This document shows, in pieces, positions 30,073 through 41,751 of a stretch of 64,000 bases of DNA (position 1 is its first letter; each line of letters begins with the position of its first letter). The DNA comes from Yponomeuta sedellus (Eukaryota; Arthropoda; Insecta; Lepidoptera; Yponomeutidae). Made by a program: the position numbers and the translations under genes. The stretch spans positions 21,242,986-21,306,985 of the forward strand of contig OW203722.1 in the NCBI GenBank assembly GCA_934045075.1, given 5' to 3'. Below the pieces are notes generated by a model. That model did not search any database. It saw nothing but the letters and a program-made list of their open reading frames with translations, and had not been told where the DNA came from.

Positions 30073-30979
30073 CTCCTCGCTGGGCCTTAATTACCACGCG
30101 TGCCTACCGTGCACTGGAAAAAAAACAATGAACTCGCAAGTGAGATAATACCCAGGTTCAATCTCCACTTAACAAAAAAAAAAGAATAAAAATAGCATTT
30201 ATGTGCCTGTTAAAAAAAATGAAATTCATTTATATTTTGTACTTGTGGTTAATAATGTTATATTTGATTGCGCCTGCCAAAAAGTACGCAACCTCCTTGC
30301 TACTTGAAACTTATTCTTTTCTTATAAGTCGTCTGTTGTTTTTTCTTCATGAAAAAATATTTGCGCAAGCAACACGCTATTGAAAATATAACACTGATTC
30401 TATTGAAAAGTCGTCGTATTTATTCTGCGAGGATTTGCAAAAGAGATAAATCTCTTCAATATTTCACGCTTATTTATTTGATAATTACTTTAGTACATGA
30501 TTTAATTTATTGATTATTCTACAATAAATATTTTTAATGATTTAATTAATATTTTTCCAATTTTTATAATTATCACTATTTTTATATTTTATGTAGCCGA
30601 CATGTACAAATGACTTTATTTAATTTCAAAGCTCCGCAAGTATTGCCTAGTCTTACTCGTGGGTTAGGGCACCGCGTATTGGCAATTTCAAGCGCTGGGG
30701 TATTTGAACAACATGTAGGGATTGGTAGGTGACTAGTGCTCAATAAAATAACTGGTCGATTTATAATACCATACAAATATCCCTACTAATATACAATATT
30801 ACAAGATCGGACTTAGTAGTTTGTTGCACCAGTATGCTGTGACGCTCTCTCGCTCGCACACTCTGTGACGACTCACGGGCTCACGCGGTGGGGTAGGCAG
30901 TAGCCTAAATCTGTCTGCTACAACCACAAACGCTCCGGTTTACTTACTATATTTTTCTTTACGGTTGGCGAGTAGTATT
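30073..30979. other. Unassigned AT-rich DNA
   Basis: No coding recognised. 30655-30725 resembles a decayed SINE-C tail (GTATTGGCAATTTCAAGCGC). Confidence 0.4.
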
Positions 30980-31125
30980 GCTACTATAGCTTCACAAAAT
31001 GTATATAAGTCAGAAAATAAAGTCATTGGTATGTGTCCTCACTGGGAATCGAACCTGGGTCTCTTGCTTCCGAGTCCATTGTTCTACCTACTGGGCTACC
31101 GCCGCTTTTCCACAATTCTCGAGAA
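30980..31125 (-). mobile_element. SINE-C, 5' half with tRNA-like head
   Basis: Reversed head at 31045-31115: GGTAGCCCAGTAGGTAGAAC and GGTTCGATTCCCAGTGAGG; the body runs left to 30980. Confidence 0.6.
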
Positions 31126-31217
31126 ATAAAATAAAATTAAAACTTTAACGTAAGGTAGGCTAAGAAGTTTAAGTGTTGGACAGTTTGCTTCTGTCGAACA
31201 TACGGGAGGTTACACCA

Positions 31218-31360
31218 CTGTCTTACCAATCCTCCACCAACCTGGACTTGGCCCCCGTAGTGGAGTATGGCCTAACCTTCCTGCGATGCAGTAATAGACC
31301 TGTGCCCCAGCAGCGGGGACATTCAAGGATTGACATCGATCGATATCGAGCCACTGAAAG
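31218..31360 (+). repeat. 5S-like repeat, 3' end
   Basis: CCTCCACCAACCTGGACTTG to GGGACATTCAAGGATTGACA and ATCGATCG, plus orientation. Confidence 0.65.
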
Positions 31361-31429
31361 GTTGTGGGTGTGAATCCCAGCATGTCTTATACAGTCTTTC
31401 TTTTCTAAGTCACGTACTTTTCTAAAGTT

Positions 31430-32015
31430 GTAACCTTCTCCTCAAAACTCCCATCCACAGAACAAAATTTTATGGGTCCTCTTTCACGGTTCAGGCAGTC
31501 CATTTATGGAATGATCTGCCCGTGGAAGTGAGAAAAGCAAAGTCCTTGGCTTGTTTTAAGGCGCTGGTGAAATCCCACTATCTCACTGGATAAACTGGAA
31601 AACTGTTGCTCATTAAATATGTATTAATTGTATAAGTATTTATTTTTAGGTATTTATGTATATTATTATTAAAGTATATGTTGCTTACCTATATGTATTT
31701 AATTGGATATGTATTTATTTTTTAGGTGTCTATGTATATTATTATTTAAATATATGTACATTATATCGTAGGTAATTATATTCTCGCACTCCCTTGCTGT
31801 CTGTTATCAATATATTTTCGATGTAATTATTTATGTACATGCACCACGTACCGACTATATTCTTCATGCAATCCACTCCATCCAAAGGTTGTCTGGAAGA
31901 GATCGCTCTTAGCGATAAGACCGCCAATTGTATAACATTACTTAGATTTAAGAATCATGGTTGTAATATTTTTCTGGTTGTGCAATAAAGAGTTCTCTAT
32001 CTATCTATCTATCTA
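31430..32015 (+). mobile_element. L2/CR1-like LINE 3' end
   Basis: Codes for VQAVHLWNDLPVEVRKAKSL, ACFKALVKSHYLTG and a stop (end about 31593), the typical LWNDLP...FK...LK C-terminus of L2/CR1-type pol. A 3' UTR follows, of which 31825-31985 is nearly identical to 23446-23640, ending in TCTATCTATCTATCT. Confidence 0.7.
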
Positions 32016-32456
32016 AAGTTGTAGTAGCATTACAATTCACTACCAGGAAGGAGACCATCGCGAAGAAACCTGAATATCTTAAGTATTAATACCTCAGCAA
32101 ATTTCTGCGTACAATGGCCCAACTATGAGGCTAAGTGTAAAAATCTCAGGTCTAAATAGAACTGGAACATTACGTCCCATAGTATTACACTGTTGGGACT
32201 GTAACTTACCTGCCATCATGCCGTATAGCCAAGTATCCTCCTTCGGGCTGGCCTACCTCTTGACGGCCGTAAAGTTCCCTTATTTACCGCTAAACTAGCT
32301 CTTTATAGTGATGGGTTGCAGGGAAAGAAACTTTGGGTGGGAAAAAAATTTAGGAACATAATAGTAGGGCAACAGTCTCTCGGGATTTTTTCGGTAGCTG
32401 GGGATTTTGCTAATAAGGTAGTAAGTTTGGTTTAGGTAGATAGATAACACTTTTTT

Positions 32457-32520
32457 CTTCTTCTTTTTCTTCAGGCTACATTATGTAGTCCACTGCTGGA
32501 CATAGCCCTCCCCTAACACT
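32457..32520 (-). repeat. RTE-like 3' end, variant 2 fragment
   Basis: TTCTTCTTCAGG-type tail plus GTCCACTGCTGGACATAGCC, the reversed YVQQWT codons. Confidence 0.6.
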
Positions 32521-32664
32521 TTATTGCACATAAAAATGGAAATTACACAGAGTTTAGTTGTTTAGTAGGTTTAGTTTTGAAATAGAATTAAGCCTGGAAA
32601 TAGAACAGTCGAAATTTTGAAATTACGTGTGGATTCACAAAGTTTTCGTCTTCAGATTGCGTGA

Positions 32665-32935
32665 AGTCAACGCAACAAATGGCTGCAAAAATTATACATA
32701 AATAAATATTCGTGGACATATTACACAGATCTCGTTAGCCCACAATAAGTACAACTAAATTACTTGAGTAACGGGTGCTAACTCAACGATAGATTTAATA
32801 CAATAAATACAAAGATAACATCCAAGACCCGAGACAAACTAGAAAAGTTTTGACCAAGCTGAGGATCAAACCCGAGACCTTCGGTTTTACAGTCAGCGAG
32901 TCAAACCGCTGCACCACCGAGGCCGTCATCAAACT
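32665..32935 (-). mobile_element. SINE-D (tRNA-like head), copy 1
   Basis: The reversed head at 32860-32930 reads GGCCTCGGTGGTGCAGCGGT, TTGACTCGCTGACTG...GGTCTCGGGTTTGATCC. The body includes CATCCAAGACCCGAGACAAA and CACAGATCTCGTTAGCCCAC, with an ATAAATAAAT tail. A second copy at 63780-64000. Confidence 0.7.
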
Positions 32936-33837
32936 GGAACTTTTTCCCCAAAGAGTTTTCTATCGTGATTTCTAAGCGTTTCTGCGCCTTGATCTTTGTG
33001 TGAAAATGATATATTTATTGCAATCTGTCGTACAATTATGTGTTTTAATAACACTCTCATCTCTCAGAAATCAACCGAAATTCGATTCCCATGTGTGATA
33101 CATATTAATACGCCTTACATCTACGCAGAAGTAAGGAAACATTCCACTTTTGAACACAGATGTTATGATGATGATACATTGTAAAGTCCGGTATAGATAG
33201 ATATTGCAACTGGATGGACTATAAATCGATAATAAATTATTTCGTCGACATTTTTCCATCAGCACGAGAAAATTTCCTGCAAGGGAAAATTTCCAGCCAG
33301 GAACACTCCAATAACTCCATGTTTGCCGTCTCAAAACTAGCGTCTACGCCCGCAAAGCCGGTTTTACGGCTACAGACTACAGTTTAATAGAGTTTTCATA
33401 ATAAACTTTTTATGAGGGCAACTCTTTTTCAGCCTGTGGCGGGGCTGATATTTTCTTCGCCTAAGTCGTGTCGCCGGGTCTGTGACATGTGAAGGTAAAA
33501 GGAATTTATAGCAATACTTACGCGCGTTAGTGCGGCGAAACGAGTTTTCAAGAGTTTTGAAGTGGTAAGATTGTTGAATAAGGTAAGAAACTGCATTTCT
33601 CTCGAAAAACTATGTTTCTTGAATTGTCCTACAAATAACTACCTAACCTATGGTAAAAAGTAACTCCTTCGGAGTTACAATTGTACGTTATAGTATAAAA
33701 TATTATTAGTAGAATAGCCCCCACGGCCTTCTTAATGTATGCGGATCTTCGGCCTACAAAATAAAATGTTTCAGCTACACTTAAAAGAGTCCACTTTCCT
33801 CTTCTTTTTATATATTATTAAAAATGTAGAATATTGC
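32936..33837. other. Unassigned DNA
   Basis: No recognised repeat or coding sequence; a possible splice-bounded interval 33432-33493 has no open frame. Confidence 0.35.
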
Positions 33838-34030
33838 GTTGATTTGGAATTGCGGAGAGGATGCAGGAAGAACAATTGTTCTTCCTTTAGGTGGTCAATT
33901 GACCACTGAAATGTATCGAGCGAATGTGGATGGAAAAGCCGATAAGGGATAGACCCCGTTGGAAATACTCCTACTAAATTGTGTTAGCAAAGGGAACATA
34001 AAAGTAACCGAAATCAGCGTGCATGCTTGC
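33838..34030 (+). repeat. RTE-like LINE, coding remnant
   Basis: Traces of AERMQEEQL and ANVDGKADKG followed by a stop where GRPR is expected, ending near HACN. Same element type as 55790-56060. Confidence 0.55.
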
Positions 34031-34090
34031 AACAGGAAGGAAGAGACCCGTGCCCCACCAGTAGGGACATACAAAAGGTTGGTATAGATA
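34027..34090 (+). repeat. 5S-like repeat, last 60 bases
   Basis: GGAAGGAAGAGACCCGTGCC and GGGACATACAAAAGGTTGGT. Joined directly to the RTE remnant. Confidence 0.6.
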
Positions 34091-34673
34091 GCGATAACAG
34101 TTTGACTGCACTATTTTGCTGTCTGTGCATTTGCGTGCGAATAAGAAGGAAATCATGTGTGAGCAGGAAGGAAATAAAAGCGCCGCTATCTATATTTCTC
34201 AAATCAATGTGTTGGATATTAACAATAACATCAGGATAATACCATCGTATCCTTGGGAAATAAAATGCCATTGCGATTTCTGTTTTAACTCTTATTATAA
34301 TTGAAACATTTGTTGCATTTAAATTTTAAAAATAAAACAACTCAGATTGTCTTACAGGCATTCCGCTATCCAGATTTCTTTAAGATTTATGCTCCTGTCG
34401 CGCGGATATGCACGGACAATGATCAAGGAGGTACTAAAAAGGCTTGTTTATCCCGAAGAGCTTCTGGTAATGAACATCTTATTTTAGGCGTGCTTTTTTC
34501 ACCCCCATTTATTAAATTATTTCTACTTCATAGGCATACAAAGGCCAGCTAATCTCTGTATGAGATTTCTTCGAGCAAATCTTAGAAAATAGAAGAAGCG
34601 GGTTTATACGAGTAGGTACGTGCTCAGAACAACTACATAAAATTGATATCTAAATAAAAATACATAGATCGTT
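34091..34673. other. Unassigned DNA
   Basis: No recognised feature. Confidence 0.4.
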
Positions 34674-34717
34674 ATCAACTCTTGTATGTCCCCACTGCTG
34701 GGGCATGGGTCTCTTCA
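34674..34717 (-). repeat. 5S-like repeat, last 44 bases
   Basis: ATCAACTCTTGTATGTCCCC to GGGGCATGGGTCTCTTC. Confidence 0.6.
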
Positions 34718-34988
34718 AAAATACATAGATATAAATAAATTATATACTTAAGATAAGTTAATCCGACTTCAAATTAATAACACGTCTATTAATTATCGAT
34801 TGTGTGTGCTTATCCAATCACTTAACATCTGTCCGAGTTTGAGTATCATGTCTAGCTATCAGTGGAGAGCCTGTTGCTATTAGATATTGATGCATCAGGG
34901 ATTACTGCACATCACTCTATTCAATGTGCCTTGGTAAATGGACGAGTAATGATAAACACGCATTTCGGTCAATTCTGTACCTCATTGA

Positions 34989-35200
34989 GCTTGATAAATC
35001 ATTAAAATGTAAAAATTACTTTGATACATTCCGCCAAAAATCCCACAAGCTTGATAAATCATTAAATGTGAAAATTACTTTGCCACATTCCGCCAAAAAT
35101 CCCACAAGCACCATGCGGTTAGTTAGTGCACCGCCCTCACTCCCACTTTTTCAAGCAGAAGCAAGATACGAACACGCCACCACCGACACCAATCTATAAT
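34989..35200 (+). repeat. MITE G, partial copy with tandem duplication of its end
   Basis: A block of about 60 bases (GCTTGATAAATCATTAAA...ATTCCGCCAAAAATCCCACA) occurs twice in a row, at 34989-35048 and 35049-35107. The core CACCATGCGGTTAGTTAGTG to CACCGACACC follows. The opposite end is missing. Confidence 0.65.
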
Positions 35201-35254
35201 ACGTAATTTATTTATATCTATGTATTTTTATGAAACCGGGGGGTGGGCAGCAGC

Positions 35255-35402
35255 GCCCTCTGCAATACAATTCCACCGAACTGCGATCCCCAACTCGCAT
35301 GCCCAGCGTGGGGATTATGGGCATTACCCCCTATGATAGCACAACTTGGCGCTCTTTAAGGGAGGGCTATGTCCAGAAGTGGACTAGTATAGCCTGATGA
35401 CA
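35255..35402 (+). repeat. RTE-like 3' end, variant 2
   Basis: GCAGCGCCCTCTGCAATACA, CGATCCCCAACTCGCATGCC, then GGGCTATGTCCAGAAGTGGA. Confidence 0.6.
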
Positions 35403-36416
35403 TGTATTTTTATTTAAAAATTAATAGTTTTACTAAGCAACCTATTAATATAACAATCAATTATTAACGATTAAATTAATAACTAAACTAAACTGTAATA
35501 CAAACTCATAAAGATAAATACCTATAATTTTATATTTACAAAAATAAGACACTTGCCCCGGGTCGGTGTCCCTCGGCAGGGAGCCCAGAATTTTTATTTA
35601 GATTTAATAAAACTCGTAATTTTGTGACCTTTCAAAAAGTTATGCACAGATTAATAAGTAGACTGCTACAAAATATTCCTTGAATCGTCAAAGTAAACTA
35701 CAAATTGTAGTTTTATAAAACTTGACACTGATGATATTCAACAAGTAGCATTAATAGCGAGTGTCATCGCCCGTATCTAAAAACCTCCTAGTAGATAAAG
35801 ACACAATAGGCTTGACGAAAGGCTTTTAAACCCTTTTCCATAACCTGGGGACACACTAACGTCCAGTATGAATTCTTAAATATGAAAAAAAAAGTTCGCT
35901 TTTACGAAAAACACACATCACTGTATCGTATTGGCTTCCGCGGGCGCGCTACAAAAAAAAGCGGAGACTTTTAAACAAATTACATTTGATATTTAAATAC
36001 CCGTCCGCCGATCAAAATTCCAATCTCGTCATACCGATGTGAAATCATCAACATGGAAAAACGATTTCCGATTGGCTCACAGCATTAAAATCGCCCCAGC
36101 ATTGTTTCGGCCACGATTTCCACATCAGTCAGTAAAACAACGACTGCGTGTTGTAACGAAATTGCTTTCGTGAATTGGGACATTTATATGGGAAATTTGA
36201 ATGAACTCATCCAGAAAGCGTTTTGTGAACCGTTCTCGTGTGAAATTAAAGGGAAAGGGTCTACTCGCTCCTAGTGTCGGGTTCCTTCCGGGAACGTGGG
36301 CTTAGCGTCGTTGTTTTCAGGTGATTTTCCCTTGTATTTTTTTTTTCAAATAAGAACGGGTATTCACACAATTCCTATGTGAGTGACGTCTCTTATTACT
36401 TGTAAGCCAGTTAGTT
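35403..36416. other. Unassigned DNA
   Basis: No recognised feature in 1 kb; AT-rich to 36000, then more mixed composition. Confidence 0.4.
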
Positions 36417-36590
36417 TTAAATCCTATTTACAGGCTAAAAATTCCATCCATGCCGGGCTTCAAACCCGCGACCTCTGGCTATCCGTGCCAGCGCTCTTAC
36501 CAACTGAGCTAATGGGCGACTCACCGGCATCAGTGAAATTTCGAACCTCTTTACAATATTTTCTGTATTACGTACAGTTAGTTTATGTAC
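36417..36590 (-). mobile_element. Family A, copy 8
   Basis: TTTAAATCCTATTTACAGGC, CCATGCCGGGCTTCAAACCC, CGCTCTTACCAACTGAGCTA, GAAATTTCGAACCTCTTTAC. Outer repeats absent. Confidence 0.7.
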
Positions 36591-36785
36591 ATATTGTTTC
36601 AATACATTTTATGTATACCTATCTACGTACTCTCGGCATCTTTCAGTTCTATCGATCTTAAATCCATCTTGAAGTTGTCTGAAAGAGATCGTTTTTGGCG
36701 ATAGGGTATACGGAAAACTTAGATTTGTGAGCCTTTTAATACATTTTATTTTCTGCTGTGTACATTAAAGAGTTCTTATCTAATC
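36591..36785 (+). repeat. L2-type LINE tail, diverged
   Basis: TGAAGTTGTCTGAAAGAGAT, GGCGATAGGGTATACGG and TGTACATTAAAGAGTTCTTA correspond to 31870-32000. Confidence 0.5.
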
Positions 36786-37242
36786 TATTCCCTTTTGTTT
36801 TGTTTCTTTCCTCACAGAGACCATAGATGGAAAAATAGATAGAGGACACTTTATTATACATAAAAAAGGAAATTACACAGATAGTTCTTAACCTGAGAGT
36901 ACAAACGGTGGCATTGTTACTAAAAGTGATCAATACTCAGAAACATAGATGTTCAAAACATATATTCAAAAACTACGGAACATTATCCTACACGAGCATA
37001 TCAAATATATACACAAACATTTCGTCCAAAGATTAAAACAAACATATATATTAAAGACAAGATGTCTACACAAGAATACAAACAAAAATTAACTGTCAAG
37101 CAAACTGCCCCGAGACATACTCGAGGAAAAGGTCCCCATAACGCTGGCAGCATTAAGCAGCTGCACAGCGAGGGAAATTCTCGGCATCTGAAATACAGAG
37201 GTAAATTGATAAATATCAATAAAACACTTTGCAATTATTTAA
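36786..37242. other. Mostly unassigned DNA
   Basis: 36835-36885 (GACACTTTATTATACATAAA...GGAAATTACACAGA) is a reversed LINE tail like 32505-32550. The rest is unrecognised. Confidence 0.4.
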
Positions 37243-37370
37243 CTTTGGCTCCCATTGCAGGACACAGGCCTTCTTTCAGATAGAGAATACGGGCTTAATA
37301 ACCGCGCGTGCCCATCGTGGATTGGCAATTCCTCCACCGTTAGCGAGTGGTATTCTGGTAAAGATATCAC
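37243..37370 (-). repeat. SINE-C, 3' part, interrupted by a Helitron
   Basis: GCTCCCATTGCAGGACACAG, GCGTGCCCATCGTGGATTGG, TTAGCGAGTGGTATTCTG. The type 2 Helitron at 37370 begins inside it. Confidence 0.55.
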
Positions 37371-37599
37371 TAGCCGTGCCCCGCGGAGTTATCCACGGTT
37401 TATTAGGGAAAATAAATCGTGTATTAACATTATTAAGTAAAAGATATGTTCCCGCAGTAGAACGTAGCCTTCGTATTAATCCAGGGTCTCAGGTAACTAT
37501 ATGCCAAATTTTATTAAAAATGCTCCAGTCCTTTAGACTTGCAGAAGTAACAAACACACACTTACAAACTTTTGCCTTTATAATATTAGTGCGATGTGA
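37370..37599 (-). mobile_element. Helitron-like type 2, full copy
   Basis: CTAGCCGTGCCCCGCGGAGT at the left (reversed 3' end with CTAG) and TATAATATTAGTGCGATGTGA at the right (reversed 5' TC). Confidence 0.6.
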
Positions 37600-38027
37600 T
37601 TAATCTTTTCAACCTTTGGAGCTACCGGTTGACTACAATAGGCGTGACGACAGTATCAAATAATCAAATAATTAACGATATTAGGGCAAAGTACATATAA
37701 ATAAAAGGATTTAAAACACTTATTTAGTTTAAAAAAAATGAGATTGCCAATATTTTCAATAAAGTACAAGATTATAATACTGCTTTCAGCCATTTTGACT
37801 AAAAGAGCAATCACTCCGCGTGACATCACGCTTGGTAATTCGCGCGCGCGGACGGCTAAGGCTTACGTGGCCGCGCGACCCGGACGTTTGAGTGGTTATA
37901 TTTCACTAGACGTCAGATTTGACGCCATGACACTGCGAGCTATTTTCCCACAGATATAAAATAATTTTAGAAAAATGGCTTTAACCTTCGTTAAACTTTT
38001 CTTTATTACTGAAGCGCTCCTAGGCCT
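37600..38027. other. Unassigned DNA
   Basis: No recognised repeat. 37845-37885 is locally CpG-rich (GCGCGCGGAC, CCGCGCGACCCGGACG). Confidence 0.4.
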
Positions 38028-38377
38028 AGGCAAACCAAGCCAAGTGATTCGAATCAAACACTTGGTTAAGCAACAACAGGCGCGGTCAGGTACTGCATGG
38101 GTGAGCGTCCCGTGATTACCGCTAGTGGCATTTTTTCGAGCGCTTCCGTGCTACGCAAGGCACGTTAAGCCGTTGGTGCCGGCTGTCATATAATAGCAGT
38201 CGTTAAGCCATGTCAGAGGCCTTATAGGCGGCTTGATAACTTCTGACAGTAAGGCTCGACACAGTCTTGCAATCCTCCACCAACCCGGACGGCCCCCGTG
38301 GAGTATGGCCTAACCTTCCTGCGATGCAGGAAGAGACCCGTGCCCCAGCAGTGGGGACATACAAGGGTTGATATCGA
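38028..38377 (+). mobile_element. 5S-like repeat, best-preserved copy
   Basis: The head has GGTTAAGCAACAACAGGCGC, GGTCAGGTACTGCATGGGTG, AGCGTCCCGTG; the body CGCAAGGCACGTTAAGCCGT; the tail a CCCCAGCAGTGGGG hairpin and ACAAGGGTTGATATCGA. It is 350 bases and has no frame. The 5S-like part carries the A-box and C-box positions of the 5S internal promoter. Confidence 0.7.
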
Positions 38378-38464
38378 CGTTTGTAATGTACTAAATATTT
38401 ATGGTGGTCAGATCAGGGCTTGGTTCTACGATTCTCACCTTTATTATTATTGTTGCTACGTTCA

Positions 38465-38815
38465 AACATTGTAAAGTTAAAAGTCCAGGTTTCGAACCTG
38501 GTCGTCCCGCTTCCGAGAAATCCTACGACTTTGTTTCCTTCAATGTTACGTAAATCTTCGAATGTGTAGTAGCAATACCTGACGCTAAGAGTGAAGGAAA
38601 ACATCATGAGGAAACCTGCGGCTTGGTTAACTCCATCCATATTGACTTGTCTTTCCTAGCTGGTCCGACTAAGTTGTCAGGATGATACAGGTGCTGGGAA
38701 GTCCTATCCTATCTGAATAAAACTATTTTCCAGGTACTGCAGCGTCCGAGTCTTTCACCCATCTAGTGTTAATGAAGGTGCCACTGGTCGCCGTATAAAT
38801 TATCTCAATGCAAAG
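38465..38815. repeat. Rearranged SINE-C-type repeat
   Basis: A reversed head fragment (GGTTTCGAACCTGGTCG) lies at 38490. A plus-strand body follows (GAAGGAAAACATCATGAGGA) and then the block shared with 2335-2430. Confidence 0.5.
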
Positions 38816-40059
38816 GCCAAAATGTAACAAGTCAAAATTACTTCAGTTGAATAACATTTCCAATGAAGGTTACACATTTATATAATTATAGATTTTACTA
38901 CTATTTACATAACGGGTAGACAGATGGATAAATATATATTACTTTGTTGCACAACCAGAAGAAAAGCATCACAAATTTTGGTTTCCCATTAATTATGGTT
39001 TCCTAAGAGTCCTATGCCCATCAGTGGGCGTCTTTATCTACTGAACACATATTTATAGAAATGTTAAACACAACCTCTTTGCTGAAAACGAAGTAGAAGC
39101 CCATTTGTGGCCTAGAACATTACAGAGCCGAGTACAAGTGTGAGACGGAGCGGCATGTTTTGTTAATTTTGCATAAAATTAATCTTATGCTTTTAACTCG
39201 GAAGCCTCATCTCGATGGCAGTTGCTCGCTCCCCATGCTTGCTTTGGAATTAAGCTGTGATGTTTCATAGGATTAACATAATGTATGACACATAAGTGGT
39301 TCTCTGCCTTTTTGCAGAAACATTTTCGGCCGATTATCATTTGGCAACTAACGTTTCAAATAATATTATGTTGCGGAATAATCATTTGCCAGCTATTCTT
39401 AAATTTTTTTGATTTCCCAACCTCGTAGTTGCCAACTGTTTGTTTGGTTTGCTTTTTATAATGAAATCTTTCAAAATGCCAACTAGCGTAGCGTATATTT
39501 AAGTAGCGTATATTTTACGCGTAATATTCATTCGGTCGGCCAAAATTATTTCTGCAAAAAGGCAGAGAACCTTTGGTCTTACTCGTACATGTTCAACCTA
39601 ACACGCTCCTTCGCGCTCCGCTACGCTACGCGGTTCGTCGCACCTATATTTTTGTTGCAGATTGGGTCTCGTCGGACACCCCTCTAGCCAGTAATATTTC
39701 CATTCCCAGTAATATTTTTCTTAAATTAAAAATGCAAATATTTTTTTTTATCATAAAATCAATGTATGAAAAGGGAACTTACACTGACGAAACTTTATTC
39801 ATCTAATAGTTGTTTGCCTAGTAAAAGACTTGACAAATAATAAATTCCCAAAAGGTTTTGTGTCATTATAATAATCAGCTTAACAATAATCCTACCAAAT
39901 GAAACATTGCGAAACAAAAATTTGTAAATCGTTTGTTGTCAACGTAAAAAATAGGTGAAACGTTGGTTGGCAAGTGATAATCAGCGTAACAATTTTCTGT
40001 GAAAAGGCAGGACACCCACATAAGTATATTAATTCTTCCGTTGTCCCTGAAAGGAAAAA
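38816..40059. other. Unassigned DNA
   Basis: No recognised feature in 1.2 kb. 39300-39320 and 39553-39570 contain inverted copies of a short segment (TCTCTGCCTTTTTGCAGAAA / TTTCTGCAAAAAGGCAGAGA), bounding about 270 bases. Confidence 0.45.
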
Positions 40060-40395
40060 TGCGGAGCTTATCATCTGCGTCTGTTTCTATAGTAAAATCC
40101 CTGAAGATATATTAAGCTTGCCTGAAACGCGGTTCAAAAAATGTGGTAAGTACACTTTGTGCCAAAACTGCTCCTATAACATAAAGGATTATTTAGATGA
40201 CGGTGATGTATAGAATTAAAGCCATTATAATAACTTTGTAAATTCTATTAATTAAGGACTCTGAACGGACTAAGTTTGGTCCATTTTTTCTCCAGAATGA
40301 TCTAGATTTTGAAACGGACACCTATATAGTTATAAGCCGCAATTTCTGCACTACTTTAAATGAAACCTTTTAATTTCATTTCATTGTGCGCTTCG
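40060..40395 (+). mobile_element. CR1/Jockey-group LINE 3' end, copy 3
   Basis: Codes for CFYSKIPEDILSLPETRFKK, CGKYTLCQNC, SYNIKDYLDDGDV and a stop, then the same 3' UTR as 19530-19945, ending TTTTAATTTCATTTCAT. Confidence 0.7.
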
Positions 40396-40507
40396 TCCAT
40401 GCCTTGTTATAAAATAGGTTATGCAGTTTTCACGTCATAGGTAGTAATTTATTTATTTTCTTCTCATAGAGATATCAGAAATGTGCGTTGTAGGTACAGT
40501 TTCGTGT

Positions 40508-40750
40508 GTGCTTGTAACGGTGCAAACCTCTTTACACTATTTTTATATTTCTTTTTCTATATATTATTTTCAATTATTTAAATTATGTCACACATTTCGA
40601 AATTTCCCTCATTTTCATCATTGCTACTTTACACGTTGACTAGATCTGACTATTTTACCTGCTTCTCCGTTTTTATCCAGTTTTCTGTTTTATTATAAAA
40701 TAAACAGTACAAATAAAGCAAAAGTTGAAGTCGTTCCAGTTTTATTATTT
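40508..40750 (+). repeat. Unnamed LINE-like 3' UTR repeat, copy 2
   Basis: Pairs with 11776-12010 (see blocks given there). Confidence 0.5.
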
Positions 40751-40836
40751 ACAAAGGTTTTACAACATCACATGCTTTCGATGAACAGTATTATTAAGGA
40801 TTAGAGATTTTTGTAGCTTATATACGCCCCTAATCT

Positions 40837-41143
40837 GAGTGCTTAGTGCGAGTTTTTTAATTACTCGATCGCGTTAACGTAAACTCATATTTCTATGGCA
40901 TCGAGGAAGCGCCACCTAGCGACAAGTATGGAAATTAAAATTGCTGAGTGCGAGTTGTAATGGTTTACGTTGAGAAGTGAACACGTTTACCAGCCAAAAC
41001 ACGAATAAACGCGAGTGCCAGTTGTACTGTGATAGCGTTTTGCCAGTTCGAACGGTTAACTTACTCATACTCACTACTCAATGCTCGATTAACGCGGTAG
41101 TAAAGTTATTCGATTGGATCTGTCAAACTCGCACTAAGCACTC
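40837..41143. mobile_element. Short TIR relative of the THAP-bearing element
   Basis: Left GAGTGCTTAGTGCGAGTTTT at 40841, right AACTCGCACTAAGCACTC at about 41126-41143. It shares the left 250 and right 100 bases with 1304-2100, but joins them directly (GTTTTGCCAGTTCGAACGG) without the THAP segment. It is 300 bases long and non-coding. Confidence 0.75.
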
Positions 41144-41199
41144 TGAGGTGTTTAAAAACCTCCGCATCAAGACCATACTTAGAATATTTTCGGGGCTTC

Positions 41200-41330
41200 A
41201 TCGCGTAGTAATTTATTGCTATTTCACCTCGACGTTTCGACGACTTTACAGTCATCGTGGTCACGAGAAGACTGATGGCTGGCACCCGTTCGCATCTTCG
41301 GCTGATGAGGTTTCAGACTACCCTGAATCA
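41200..41330. repeat. Family I fragment
   Basis: CGACGTTTCGACGACTTTAC, AGTCATCGTGGTCACGAGAA, GACTGATGGCTGGCACCCG. Confidence 0.5.
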
Positions 41331-41579
41331 GCCCTCACAAAGCACTATTAGGGTTGCGACACACTACACTGACAATGTCGGACGATAAGCCATGCGACTT
41401 TTTTCCACTCGAACACATCTTGATCACCGGATCCCACGTTTGCTGCAGTTTGAAACCACATTTCCGATTAATTAATAATATTCTAACTATGTGTACAAGT
41501 CGAGAAAGTTTAAAGTATATCAAGACCATACTATCTCTTTCAAAGAGAAAGACTGTGACCTCCAGTAAGACGTATACTT

Positions 41580-41750
41580 TTTTATGTAGACTATAAACGT
41601 CCCACTGCAGGACACAAGCTTCTCTCTGAAAGAGAGAGTAATGGCTTAACTACTACGCGTGCCATCTGCGCCTTAGCAATTTATATCAGTTACATATGTG
41701 AACACCACAGATATTCAGGTTTCCTCACGATGTTTTCCTGACGGTGATTG
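41580..41750 (-). repeat. SINE-C, 3' part
   Basis: CGTCCCACTGCAGGACACAA, GAGAGAGTAATGGCTTAACT, CAGGTTTCCTCACGATGTTT. Confidence 0.6.
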
Positions 41751-41751
41751 A

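Noticed and set aside
33432..33493. Possible small exon between AG and GT
   Set aside because: All three frames contain a stop and there is no conserved-looking peptide.
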